Positions 1-6,270 of a stretch of 11,442 bases of DNA are shown in pieces. The notes beneath the pieces were generated by a model. It was not told where the DNA came from, did no database searches, and saw nothing but the letters and a program-made list of their open reading frames with translations. The stretch lies in contig JALNWL010000065.1 of the NCBI GenBank assembly GCA_023230905.1, forward strand, positions 1 to 11,442. Direction: 5' to 3'. The position numbers and the translations under genes were made by a program. Source of the stretch: Syntrophales bacterium. GTDB lineage: Bacteria; Desulfobacterota; Syntrophia; Syntrophales; UBA2251. Every line of letters starts with the position of its first letter. Position 1 is the stretch's first letter.

Positions 1-789
1 GATCAGCCATGTGGGGCGGACGAGGGACATGTCGTTGACAATGGTGGTGACGTTTTCCATGAAACCGATCGCCCCGCCTTTGTAAATCATGGCGTTGAGT
101 TCGGCCGTCTGCCCGTAGGAATGCGCCCAGGGAAGAATGGAGAGGCTGTAGTCTCCCGGCCCCTTGATTTCGGGATACATCTTGAGGCCTGCAATGGAGT
201 TGCTGGTAAAGTTGCGGTGCGAAAGCAGGACACCCTTTGGATCTCCCGTCGTTCCTGAGGTGTAGATCAGGCCGGCGATATCGTCTCCCTTGGGCATCTG
301 TGAAGCGACGGGGTTCGCCTTTCCGACATTTTCCAGCCCGGCCATCGAATCGGGTCCTTCGCCCTCGATCAGGACCAATTTTTTCAGTGTCGGAATGCGC
401 CGCGGAAACTCCCCGACCTTGTCCAGGATCTCGGGCTTCGACACGAAGAGGACCTTGACCGTACTGTCACTCACGATGTACTCCCAGGTTTTCGGCAACT
501 CATTCTCGTACATGGGCACGAACCGCGCGCACAGCCCGTAGGAGGCGTAGGCCGCGATGGCCCATTCCAGGCGGTTGTTGGCAATGATGCCGACGGCGTC
601 ATCCCGGCTGACGCCGAGCTGCGCCAGCCCCCCCCGAACGCGATCCACGCGTTCGGCAAACCGGCTGTATGTGACCCATTCATAGACGCCGCTGGCGTTT
701 TTCGTCCCGAAGGCCGGTTCATTCGGATACTTTTTAACGGTGCTTTCCAGGAATTCCAGAAGATTGTCAGGTTCGACCTGCGGGTTCAT
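1..789 (-). CDS. AMP-forming acyl-CoA synthetase, N-terminal part (cut by window edge)
   Basis: This gene was read directly from the minus strand; the frame is open from the ATG at 789 to the window edge, giving 263 residues. The family activates a fatty or aromatic acid with ATP to an acyl-adenylate and then forms the acyl-CoA thioester. The adenylate-forming signature YTSGTTGDPKGV lies at residues 176-187, followed by SHRNF (190-194) and LPWAHSYGQ (219-227), the usual substrate-pocket region. The style (NNRLEWAIAAYA, residues 71-81) resembles the long-chain FAA1/COG1022 branch, whose members are roughly 550-620 residues, so about half is visible. The start is fixed by a strong Shine-Dalgarno AAGGAGG at 801-795, five bases upstream. 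A run of eight G on the coding strand (631-638) is inside intact frame. It is transcribed divergently from the Nudix gene. Chain-length preference cannot be told from this half. Confidence 0.93.
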   Translation of the reverse strand, partial: MNPQVEPDNLLEFLESTVKKYPNEPAFGTKNASGVYEWVTYSRFAERVDRVRGGLAQLGVSRDDAVGIIANNRLEWAIAAYASYGLCARFVPMYENELPKTWEYIVSDSTVKVLFVSKPEILDKVGEFPRRIPTLKKLVLIEGEGPDSMAGLENVGKANPVASQMPKGDDIAGLIYTSGTTGDPKGVLLSHRNFTSNSIAGLKMYPEIKGPGDYSLSILPWAHSYGQTAELNAMIYKGGAIGFMENVTTIVNDMSLVRPTWLI

Positions 790-828
790 GTGCTCCTCCT
801 TCACAATGGACGTTCTGTATCGATTTCC

Positions 829-854
829 CGAACGGCCAAGAGATTCGGCCTTCG
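829..854. repeat. Inverted repeat in the acyl-CoA synthetase leader
   Basis: Arms CGAAcGGCC (829-837) and GGCCTTCG (847-854) are complementary over 8 bp with one bulged base and a 9-nt loop. It lies about 40 bases upstream of the acyl-CoA synthetase start, inside the predicted transcript leader. It could be a leader hairpin or an operator for a dimeric regulator such as a TetR- or FadR-type protein; nothing in the window identifies one, and in GC-rich DNA a match this size can be chance. Confidence 0.3.
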
Positions 855-994
855 GCGTAGCTTGCGGCAACGGCGGCGCGCTCCGTCAGGGAGGTCGCTC
901 GAGACGGGCGACGTTCCTGCGCCTCTGTGCCGGCGAAGTTCGAAAGAAACGGATCCGGCGAGGCCGCTACCGCGCCTCCCGTATCGGCAGCGGT

Positions 995-1023
995 TCTTTA
1001 CGCCTAATGTGGAGAAATGTCAA
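995..1023 (-). promoter_or_regulatory. Candidate sigma-70 promoter for the acyl-CoA synthetase
   Basis: On the minus strand a perfect -35 TTGACA (1023-1018) is followed after exactly 17 bases by TAAAGA (1000-995), a 3/6 match to the -10 consensus. The region just upstream is AT-rich. Transcription would start near 988, leaving a leader of about 200 nt before the ATG at 789. The -35 and spacing are good; the -10 is weak. Confidence 0.4.
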
Positions 1024-1068
1024 ATATATTCTTTCCTTTCCGGACAGCGACCTCAGACGTGAATCGCC

Positions 1069-1097
1069 TTGACAGAACGGGAATCCCCCTTTAATGT
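1069..1097 (+). promoter_or_regulatory. Candidate sigma-70 promoter for the Nudix hydrolase
   Basis: A perfect -35 TTGACA (1069-1074), a 17-base spacer and a -10-like TAATGT (1092-1097, 3/6 match) place the transcription start near 1104, about 30 bases before the GTG at 1134. Confidence 0.45.
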
Positions 1098-1105
1098 TGA
1101 CTGAA

Positions 1106-1117
1106 TTTCCGCGGAAA
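1106..1117. promoter_or_regulatory. Perfect 12-bp palindrome at the Nudix transcription start
   Basis: TTTCCGCGGAAA reads identically on both strands and covers roughly +2 to +14 of the predicted Nudix transcript. A perfect palindrome there is typical of a repressor operator. No regulator gene is adjacent, so the binding protein is unknown. Confidence 0.35.
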
Positions 1118-1133
1118 GAGAAAGGCAGAAGCC

Positions 1134-1574
1134 GTGAAAACGATCAAGCGCTGCCCGCGTTGCGGGTTCGAAGAAGCCACGTACCGGAACCCCGTCCCCA
1201 CGGTCGACGTGATTGTAGAGGTCGAGGCGAAGGGGATCGTCCTGATCCGGAGAAGGAATCCCCCACATGGATGGGCCATCCCGGGGGGATTCGTCGATTA
1301 TGGGGAGTCCCTCGAGGCGGCCGCGGTCCGGGAAGCAAGAGAAGAAACGGGACTGGACGTGACCCTTCTGGGCCAACTGCACACCTATTCACGGCCCGAC
1401 CGGGACCCGCGCCAACATACGATCACGACAGTGTTCATGGCCCGCGCCGCCGGTCAGCCTCGACCCGGCGACGACGCCCGGGATGTGGGGATCTTTGCGC
1501 GGAACCGCCTGCCGCAACCCCTGGCTTTCGATCACGCGGAGATCCTGCGGGATTACTTCGAGCGCCGCGTGTGA
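1134..1574 (+). CDS. Nudix hydrolase, ADP-ribose pyrophosphatase-like
   Basis: A 146-residue protein with a complete Nudix box at residues 52-74: G52, E58, then REAREETGL (66-74), matching GX5EX7REUXEEXGU. The family uses this loop to bind Mg2+ or Mn2+ and hydrolyses nucleoside diphosphates linked to another moiety. The block before the box (GWAIPGGFVDYGES) and the NPVPTVDVIVE strand resemble the ADP-ribose pyrophosphatase/COG1051 group, but substrate cannot be assigned from sequence alone. The N-terminus has one CPRC pair (Cys7, Cys10), half of a zinc ribbon; I see no second pair. The start is GTG at 1134 with a modest AAAGG at 1121-1125; no ATG occurs nearby in frame. It has its own promoter and its stop lies one base from the stop of convergent metF. 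Confidence 0.92.
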   Translation: MKTIKRCPRCGFEEATYRNPVPTVDVIVEVEAKGIVLIRRRNPPHGWAIPGGFVDYGESLEAAAVREAREETGLDVTLLGQLHTYSRPDRDPRQHTITTVFMARAAGQPRPGDDARDVGIFARNRLPQPLAFDHAEILRDYFERRV

Positions 1575-1575
1575 C

Positions 1576-2466
1576 TCATTCAACCAGTTGCGCGGAATCC
1601 GACACGCCGAGCGATTCGTAAATCCGGAGGGTCGCCTTCGAACGGTTCAGCGTATAGAAGTGGATGCCCCGGACCCCCTGATCGATGAGGTCCCGGACCT
1701 GCTCCGTCGCCCATTGCACACCCACATTCTCGACAAACCGATCGTCCCGGGCGCGCGATACCGCCTTCAGCAGGCCGGCGGGATATCTCATGCCGAGCGC
1801 CAGATCGGCCATGCGGAGCATCCCCTGCCGTGAGGTCAACGGCATGATACCGGCGATGATGGGGACCTGGATCCCGGCCAGGGTGCAGCGTTCCGCGAAG
1901 TCGTAGAAATCTTTGTTTTCGAAGAACAGCTGTGTGCAGATGAAGTCGGCTCCCGCATCAACCTTTCTCTTCAGATAGTCCATCTCCTTGAGTCGGTTGG
2001 GGGTTTCCGCGTGCCCCTCCGGATAGCCGGCAACGCCGATGCCGAACGCGGGGAACCGTTTCCGGATGAATGCCACCAGTTCGTCGGCATGTGCGAAGCC
2101 GTTTCTCTCCGCCACGAAGTCCCGCTGTCCGGCCGGAGGATCTCCCCTAAGGGCCATGACGTTTTCGATCCCGTCGGCGGCGTAGGTATCCAGGATCCGC
2201 GCGATCTCCTCCCGCGTCGAGCCGACGCAGGTCAGATGAGAAACCACCGTGAGGGATGTTTCCTTCCGGATACGCCGAACGAGGTTATGGGTCAGGTTGC
2301 GTGTCGATCCCCCCGCGCCGTACGTCACGCTGACATAGGACGGCTTGAGTAACGTCAAATCGGCGATCGAGGCAAAGAGCATCTCTGCCCCTCTGGCGTC
2401 GCGGGGTGGGAAAAACTCGAAACTAAAGCTGATTTTATGTCGGTTCAGAATTTCGGTGATGTGCAT
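1576..2466 (-). CDS. metF: 5,10-methylenetetrahydrofolate reductase
   Basis: The enzyme reduces 5,10-methylene-THF to 5-methyl-THF with a flavin, feeding methionine synthesis and, in acetogenic or CO-oxidising anaerobes, the methyl branch of the Wood-Ljungdahl pathway. The 296 residues match the usual length of bacterial MetF. Visible hallmarks are FSFEFFPPR near the N-terminus, with Glu17 corresponding to the catalytic Glu28 of E. coli; SVTYGAGGSTR (46-56); SHLTC (76-80); and ALRGDPP (105-111), whose Asp109 matches the flavin-contacting Asp120. The reading frame extends upstream to 2736, but that part overlaps the neighbouring gene and does not resemble the family. I chose the ATG at 2466 (MHITEIL), preceded by GGGATGG; the ATG at 2472 is nearly as likely. 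It is the last gene of the EF-G transcription unit, 64 bases after the exported protein. No partner subunit such as MetV is adjacent. Confidence 0.95.
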   Translation of the reverse strand: MHITEILNRHKISFSFEFFPPRDARGAEMLFASIADLTLLKPSYVSVTYGAGGSTRNLTHNLVRRIRKETSLTVVSHLTCVGSTREEIARILDTYAADGIENVMALRGDPPAGQRDFVAERNGFAHADELVAFIRKRFPAFGIGVAGYPEGHAETPNRLKEMDYLKRKVDAGADFICTQLFFENKDFYDFAERCTLAGIQVPIIAGIMPLTSRQGMLRMADLALGMRYPAGLLKAVSRARDDRFVENVGVQWATEQVRDLIDQGVRGIHFYTLNRSKATLRIYESLGVSDSAQLVE

Positions 2467-2530
2467 GTCCATCCCGGATTTAAATCGCGCCTCCCCGTCC
2501 CGGCCGTCCAAACGTGCGGGCGTGTGCACC

Positions 2531-2920
2531 TCATTTCCTGATCGGCAGGGGCGAATCGATCTGGAGGATATCGTCTTCCGTGAAGAAAAAGATCCGGTGA
2601 CCCTTGACGCCCGCGTCGGCGTCGGTCGGATCCGTGAGAGGCACGACCTCGATCTTTTGGATGCTTTCCCAGGTCTGCTGATACTGGACGCGCACGGGAA
2701 ATCCCGTCGCGTCGGCCTCATAGGAAAGTCCTGCACGCTCGAGGACCTTCCTGACGAACTCGTTCTTCAGGGTGGTGACCTCTTCCGCCCTTTTGACCAT
2801 GGGCCGTTCGTTGAGGTCCGGGGCCGCGGCCACAAAACCGGGAGTCACGATCAACGCGAGGGTCACGACAGCGATCGCGGCCCGTCTCCACGACGTTTTC
2901 AGGCTGGTTCGTTTCGGCAT
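2531..2920 (-). CDS. Small exported protein of unknown function
   Basis: A 129-residue protein that I do not recognise. It begins with a textbook signal peptide: basic residues (MPKRTSLKTSWRR), a hydrophobic stretch at 14-30, and an A-x-A cleavage site near residues 31-33, so the mature ~96-residue protein should be in the periplasm or outside the cell. There is no lipobox cysteine; in fact no cysteine at all. The mature part is mixed alpha/beta in character, with a charged helix-like segment (VKRAEEVTTLKNEFVRKVLE) and a C-terminal aromatic strand (RIFFFTEDD). The start at 2920 is supported by AGAGGTGA about 8 bases upstream, overlapping the stop of the ATPase gene (13-base gap), so the two are probably cotranslated. 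Confidence is high that it is a gene and low as to its role. Confidence 0.78.
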   Translation of the reverse strand: MPKRTSLKTSWRRAAIAVVTLALIVTPGFVAAAPDLNERPMVKRAEEVTTLKNEFVRKVLERAGLSYEADATGFPVRVQYQQTWESIQKIEVVPLTDPTDADAGVKGHRIFFFTEDDILQIDSPLPIRK

Positions 2921-2933
2921 CGTTTCTCACCTC

Positions 2934-3632
2934 TCAGGACGCGCGGAGGAGCAGGCTGGTCGGATCCAGGCTCAGTGCGGCGGGCGCTTCCCCGCCCGGA
3001 AATCCTTTCTCCACGCGAATCTTGATTTCGTCCCCAACCGTATCCAGTTTGAGGATGACGGCAAACATCCCCAGAAGTTCGTTCAGCTCGTTGGGGCCGA
3101 GTCCATGGGCGTCCGTATCCCTTCGATGAACATGCACGGTAAACCAGACGCGCAGACCCTGCTTTTCCGCATAACGTTTCAAATCCTTCAGGGTGGGGGC
3201 GATTTCGGGCTGAAACCTCAAGCCGTCGACGATCATGAGCCGGGGATGAAAAATGTTCTGGGCGGTCAGATCGGAGATCCGCTCTTCGAGCCGAGGCACG
3301 GTGAATCCTTCCACCTGGAAGGACATGATGAACCGGTTGGGAAGAATCCGCTCCCACACCTGACCGGCTCGCGGGAGCCCTTCGTGTCCAGCGAGGTTTT
3401 GAAAGAGCTCCCGGTACCAGAGACCGATCTTCTGGACGGGATCTTGAAGGCTGACGTGAAGGACAGGCTCATCCTTCAACATTGCATGCAGGGCAAGCTG
3501 GACAAGGAGGGCCGTCTTCCCGACACCCGCGGGGGCAGCGACGGCACCGAAGCCTCCCTCCGGAATCCCGTCGGCATCTTCGAGCCCGAGGCGGCTCAGG
3601 GGGCTCGGGACATCCCAGTCTGGGCTGGTCAT
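2934..3632 (-). CDS. RecA/KaiC-like P-loop ATPase, function unknown
   Basis: A predicted cytoplasmic 232-residue ATPase. A Walker A motif APAGVGKT lies at residues 33-40 (the usual first glycine is alanine) and a Walker B strand RLMIVDG at 131-137. The order EGG-FGAVAAPAGVGKTALLVQLA followed by VLHVSLQD is the RecA/DnaB/KaiC layout, where the second segment is the catalytic-Glu/Gln strand region. Near residue 170 a strand FTVHVHRRD is consistent with the next core strand. It lacks extra DNA-binding domains, so it may be a regulatory or assembly ATPase. Start choice: an upstream ATG at 3707 shares a base with the EF-G stop (TGATG), but the ATG at 3632 has a strong GGAGG six bases upstream and begins just before the conserved core, so I prefer it. 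It sits between EF-G and the exported protein in one apparent operon. Confidence 0.85.
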   Translation of the reverse strand: MTSPDWDVPSPLSRLGLEDADGIPEGGFGAVAAPAGVGKTALLVQLALHAMLKDEPVLHVSLQDPVQKIGLWYRELFQNLAGHEGLPRAGQVWERILPNRFIMSFQVEGFTVPRLEERISDLTAQNIFHPRLMIVDGLRFQPEIAPTLKDLKRYAEKQGLRVWFTVHVHRRDTDAHGLGPNELNELLGMFAVILKLDTVGDEIKIRVEKGFPGGEAPAALSLDPTSLLLRAS

Positions 3633-3638
3633 GGTTTT

Positions 3639-3643
3639 CCTCC
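3639..3643 (-). promoter_or_regulatory. Ribosome binding site deciding the ATPase start
   Basis: GGAGG on the minus strand, six bases before the ATG at 3632. It argues for this start rather than the ATG at 3707 that overlaps the EF-G stop codon, which would add 25 residues. Confidence 0.6.
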
Positions 3644-3706
3644 ACTGAGTCAGATAAACGATCTTGGCGGCCACGCCGAACAGCGGCAGAAGTCCCCTCA
3701 ACTTCA

Positions 3707-5794
3707 TCAGGCCGCGCGTTTCTTTTTCGCCGCCATCTCCTCGGCGATCTTTTCCGCCAGACCCTGCGGGACTTGCCGGTAGTGGGCGAATTCCATCGTG
3801 AACTGGGCCTTGCCCTGTGTTGCGGACCGCAAGACCGTTGAAAAGCCGAACATCTCGGCCAGGGGTGTTTGCGCTTCAATAACGCACTGCGGGCCCTCGT
3901 CCTGCGCGCCGAGAATCATCCCGCGGCGCTGATTGAGCAGCCCCATCACGGATCCTTGAAATTCCGTCGGCGTCTCGACGACCACCTTCATGATGGGCTC
4001 CTTGATCACCGGGCGCGCCCGGAGGTACCCTTCGCGGAAGGCGCCTCGCGCCGCGGCCTGAAAGGCCATGTCGGAGGAGTCCACGGCGTGTGATGCCCCA
4101 TCGTCGATGACCACCCGGATGCCCGTCACGGGGAATTCCATGCGCGGACCCTTCGCCAGGCAGGAGCGGAACCCCTTCTCGCAGGCCGGGATAAACTGTG
4201 TGGGAATGGCCCCCCCCACGATGGCGTTGACGAACTCGAAATCCGCGTCCTCCAGGGGTTCGAGATAACCGGCGATCCGGCCGAACTGACCCGCGCCGCC
4301 GGTCTGCTTCTTGTGAGTGTAGTTGAAGTCCGCACGCTGTGTGATCGTTTCCCGGTAGGCCACTCGGGGCTGGCCGGTGGTCACGTCGCAGCCGTATTCC
4401 CGCCGCATACGTTCGACATAGACATCGAGATGCAGCTCTCCCATCCCCTCGATGATCGTCTCCCCCGTCTCCGCGTCCACGAAGGTCTTGAAGGTCGGAT
4501 CTTCCTTGGTGAACCGGGACAGGGCCTTGGACATGCCGACTTGGGACTTGTTGTCCTGCGGCATGATGGAGAGGGAAATCACCGGTTCGGGGACGAACAT
4601 GGAGGTCATCGTCAGGGATAGACCGGGGGCGATGAAGGTGTCTCCCGAGGCGCATTCGATTCCGAAAAGGGCCCCGATATAGCCGGCTTCGATGGCTTCA
4701 ATATCCTCCATCTGTTCGGAATGCATCCTCACGACACGCCCGATTTTGAATTTTCGACCGCTGCGGGCATTGATCAGGGTCTGTCCCTTGGCGATGACAC
4801 CCTGATAGACGCGAATGTAGGTGAGCTGACCGTAGGGCCCGTCCTCCAGTTTGAAGGCAAGGGCAAGGGCCGGGTCCGTGCCTTTGCTGGTCAACACGAC
4901 CGGGCGTTCCTCGTGCGCCGTATCCAGGGCCTCGTTCTGAATGTCCGCCGGACAGGGAAGATAGCGTGTGATTGCGTCCAGAAGCGGCTGTACACCCCTG
5001 TTCTTATAGGCCGACCCCATCAGAACCGGGGTGAGTTGTCTCGCGAGGGTTGCGCGGCGTATCGCCTCGATCAGCACCTCCTCCGGCAAGTCCACACCCT
5101 CCAGAATGGCTTCCGTCAATTCATCGGAATGGAGGGATGCGGCGTCGATCAGCGCCTCGCGCAACCCCTTCGCCTGTTCCATCAGTGCGGCTGGGATTGC
5201 CTCTTCCACGACCCGCTCCCCCTTATCGCCCTCGAAATATAGGGCCTTCATCGAGACCAGATCGACCACCCCCTGGAAATCCGCCTCCAAGCCGATCGGC
5301 ATCTGAAGGGGCACGGCACGGTGCCCCAGCTTGGACCTCAACTGATCAATGACGCGCTCGGGAGATGCGCCGTTGCGGTCGCACTTGTTGATGAACGCCA
5401 GGCAGGGAACCCGGTAGCGCTTCATCTGCTGATCCACGGTGATGGATTGAGACTGGACGCCTCCGACGGCGCACAGGACGAGAACGGCGCCGTCCAGGAC
5501 TCGCAAGGACCGTTCGACCTCGATGGTGAAGTCGACATGGCCCGGGGTGTCGATGATGTTGATCTCGTGGTCCCGCCACCGGCAATAGGTCGCGGCCGAC
5601 GCGATGGTGATGCCCCGCTCTCGTTCCAGTTCCATGGAGTCCATCGTCGCACCGACACCATCCTTGCCCTTCACTTCATGAATCGCATGAATGCGGTCCG
5701 TATAATAGAGGATCCGCTCGGTCAGGGTCGTCTTGCCGGAATCGATGTGAGCGCTGATGCCGATGTTGCGAACTTTTTGCTGATCGTTCTTCAT
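3707..5794 (-). CDS. fusA: Elongation factor G, mitochondrial EF-G1-like (spdEFG1) type
   Basis: A translational GTPase that moves tRNA and mRNA through the ribosome after peptide bond formation. The 695 residues cover all five EF-G domains. GTPase motifs are AHIDSGKT (15-22), RGITI (60-64), DTPGH (82-86) and NKCD (136-139); GSAYKN supplies G5. Domains III-V are shown by GMGELHLDVYVERM, the HKKQTGGAGQFG segment of domain IV, and EPIMKVVVETPTEFQG of domain V. AHIDSGKT (not AHIDAGKT), HEVKGKDGVGATMDSMELER and VLCAVGGVQ closely match human mitochondrial GFM1, the trait of the spd group of EF-Gs in spirochaetes, planctomycetes and deltaproteobacteria. Those genomes normally carry a second paralogue for ribosome recycling, not visible here. 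The ATG at 5794 is chosen over 5836 because it follows AGGAAAG and begins at the conserved N-terminus. First gene of its operon, away from rpsL/rpsG/tuf. Confidence 0.96.
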   Translation of the reverse strand: MKNDQQKVRNIGISAHIDSGKTTLTERILYYTDRIHAIHEVKGKDGVGATMDSMELERERGITIASAATYCRWRDHEINIIDTPGHVDFTIEVERSLRVLDGAVLVLCAVGGVQSQSITVDQQMKRYRVPCLAFINKCDRNGASPERVIDQLRSKLGHRAVPLQMPIGLEADFQGVVDLVSMKALYFEGDKGERVVEEAIPAALMEQAKGLREALIDAASLHSDELTEAILEGVDLPEEVLIEAIRRATLARQLTPVLMGSAYKNRGVQPLLDAITRYLPCPADIQNEALDTAHEERPVVLTSKGTDPALALAFKLEDGPYGQLTYIRVYQGVIAKGQTLINARSGRKFKIGRVVRMHSEQMEDIEAIEAGYIGALFGIECASGDTFIAPGLSLTMTSMFVPEPVISLSIMPQDNKSQVGMSKALSRFTKEDPTFKTFVDAETGETIIEGMGELHLDVYVERMRREYGCDVTTGQPRVAYRETITQRADFNYTHKKQTGGAGQFGRIAGYLEPLEDADFEFVNAIVGGAIPTQFIPACEKGFRSCLAKGPRMEFPVTGIRVVIDDGASHAVDSSDMAFQAAARGAFREGYLRARPVIKEPIMKVVVETPTEFQGSVMGLLNQRRGMILGAQDEGPQCVIEAQTPLAEMFGFSTVLRSATQGKAQFTMEFAHYRQVPQGLAEKIAEEMAAKKKRAA

Positions 5795-5805
5795 GGTGCT
5801 TTCCT

Positions 5806-5840
5806 GGGGATGATCCCCCACCCGGTGTTCCATCATCCCC
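5806..5840 (-). promoter_or_regulatory. Leader hairpin next to the EF-G ribosome binding site
   Basis: On the minus strand GGGGATGAT (5840-5832) and ATCATCCCC (5814-5806) are perfectly complementary over 9 bp around a 17-nt loop. The 3' arm ends directly before AGGAAAG and the ATG at 5794. Two alternative pairings compete: ACCCGG (5844-5839) with CCGGGT in the loop, and a small GGGG/CCCC stem with a 5-nt loop at the 3' side. This looks like a translational control element; the effector is unknown. Confidence 0.45.
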
Positions 5841-5873
5841 GGGTCATCGTTTATTTATTTTGTGAAAATGCAT

Positions 5874-5903
5874 TTAATACGGCTTTTGCCGACTTCTTGT
5901 CAA
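5874..5903 (-). promoter_or_regulatory. Candidate sigma-70 promoter of the EF-G operon
   Basis: On the minus strand a perfect -35 TTGACA (5903-5898) is followed after 18 bases by TATTAA (5879-5874, 4/6 match). Transcription would start near 5867 and leave a ~73-nt leader. The spacer holds a small inverted repeat, CGGC-AAAA-GCCG (5891-5880), and a palindrome AAATGCATTT (5866-5875) covers the start point. Confidence 0.5.
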
Positions 5904-6015
5904 GGAAATTATTCGACATCTCTTCCCTTTTTATTTGTCTCATCTTGTGCTAAAGACCTTCAGAATTTGGAATAGAACACCCCCGGACACTGTCCGCTCC
6001 GCAAAGGATCCCGCC

Positions 6016-6270
6016 ATGTCCCATCAGATCAGAATTTTCTCACTCAGCACATGCAGCCATTGCAAGGCGACCAAGAAATTTCTGGCCGACAACGATCTCC
6101 CCTATGACTACAACGACGTCGACCTTCTCACCGGTGACGAGCGTAAAGCGGCCCTCGATGAAGTGGCGCGGTACAATCCGAACCGGACCTTTCCGACGCT
6201 CCTGATCGACGATCAGGTCATCGTCGGCTTCAATGAAAAGAAAATCCGCGCCGCGCTAAGGCTGCCATGA
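6016..6270 (+). CDS. Glutaredoxin-like thiol-disulfide oxidoreductase
   Basis: An 84-residue thioredoxin-fold protein of the small glutaredoxin (GrxC/NrdH-like) size class. The redox motif CSHC is at residues 13-16 after the first beta strand (IRIFSLST), and the cis-proline loop TFPT is at 58-61, followed by LLIDDQVIVGF, the usual strand pair and glycine turn. Such proteins reduce disulfides or mixed glutathione disulfides; the electron donor can be glutathione, thioredoxin reductase or, here by context, ferredoxin-thioredoxin reductase. The open frame extends back to 5935, but the ATG at 6016 has AAAGGA at 6003-6008 and begins at the family's normal N-terminus. Its last codon and stop overlap the start of the next gene by 4 nt (ATGA), so the two are almost certainly translationally coupled. 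I could not find a convincing promoter upstream. Confidence 0.93.
   Translation: MSHQIRIFSLSTCSHCKATKKFLADNDLPYDYNDVDLLTGDERKAALDEVARYNPNRTFPTLLIDDQVIVGFNEKKIRAALRLP

Larger units (their letters stand above)
790..1133. other. Divergent intergenic region, 344 bp
   Basis: This stretch separates the acyl-CoA synthetase (minus) from the Nudix hydrolase (plus). I find no convincing gene in it: the open frames present are arginine-rich, lack a good ribosome binding site and run into a neighbour in the wrong frame. It holds two candidate sigma-70 promoters pointing outward, each with a perfect TTGACA, an imperfect inverted repeat at 829-854, a weaker one at 894-912 (GTCGC, 9-nt loop, GCGAC), and a perfect 12-bp palindrome at 1106-1117. 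Confidence 0.6.

Noticed and set aside
631..638. Run of eight G/C as a possible frameshift in the acyl-CoA synthetase
   Set aside because: The reading frame and family motifs are continuous on both sides of the run.
790..1062. Open frame on the plus strand in the divergent intergenic region
   Set aside because: It is arginine-rich with low-complexity GC-driven composition, its start overlaps the ribosome binding site of the opposite gene, and it has no ribosome binding site or recognisable motif.
2469..2736. N-terminal extension of the metF frame
   Set aside because: The extension runs through the exported-protein gene in another frame and does not resemble MetF; FSFEFFPP begins normally after the ATG at 2466.
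5795..5836. Upstream ATG pair giving a 14-residue longer EF-G
   Set aside because: No ribosome binding site precedes it, the codons coincide with the leader hairpin, and the conserved N-terminus starts at 5794.
3869..5953. Several plus-strand open frames opposite EF-G
   Set aside because: They lie antisense to a fully supported EF-G gene, have no family resemblance, and arise from GC-rich codon use.
5934..5975. Possible promoter for the glutaredoxin/FTR pair (TTGTGC, 17 bases, TGGAAT)
   Set aside because: The -35 matches only half the consensus and the -10 lacks the conserved TA, so I do not list it as a feature.
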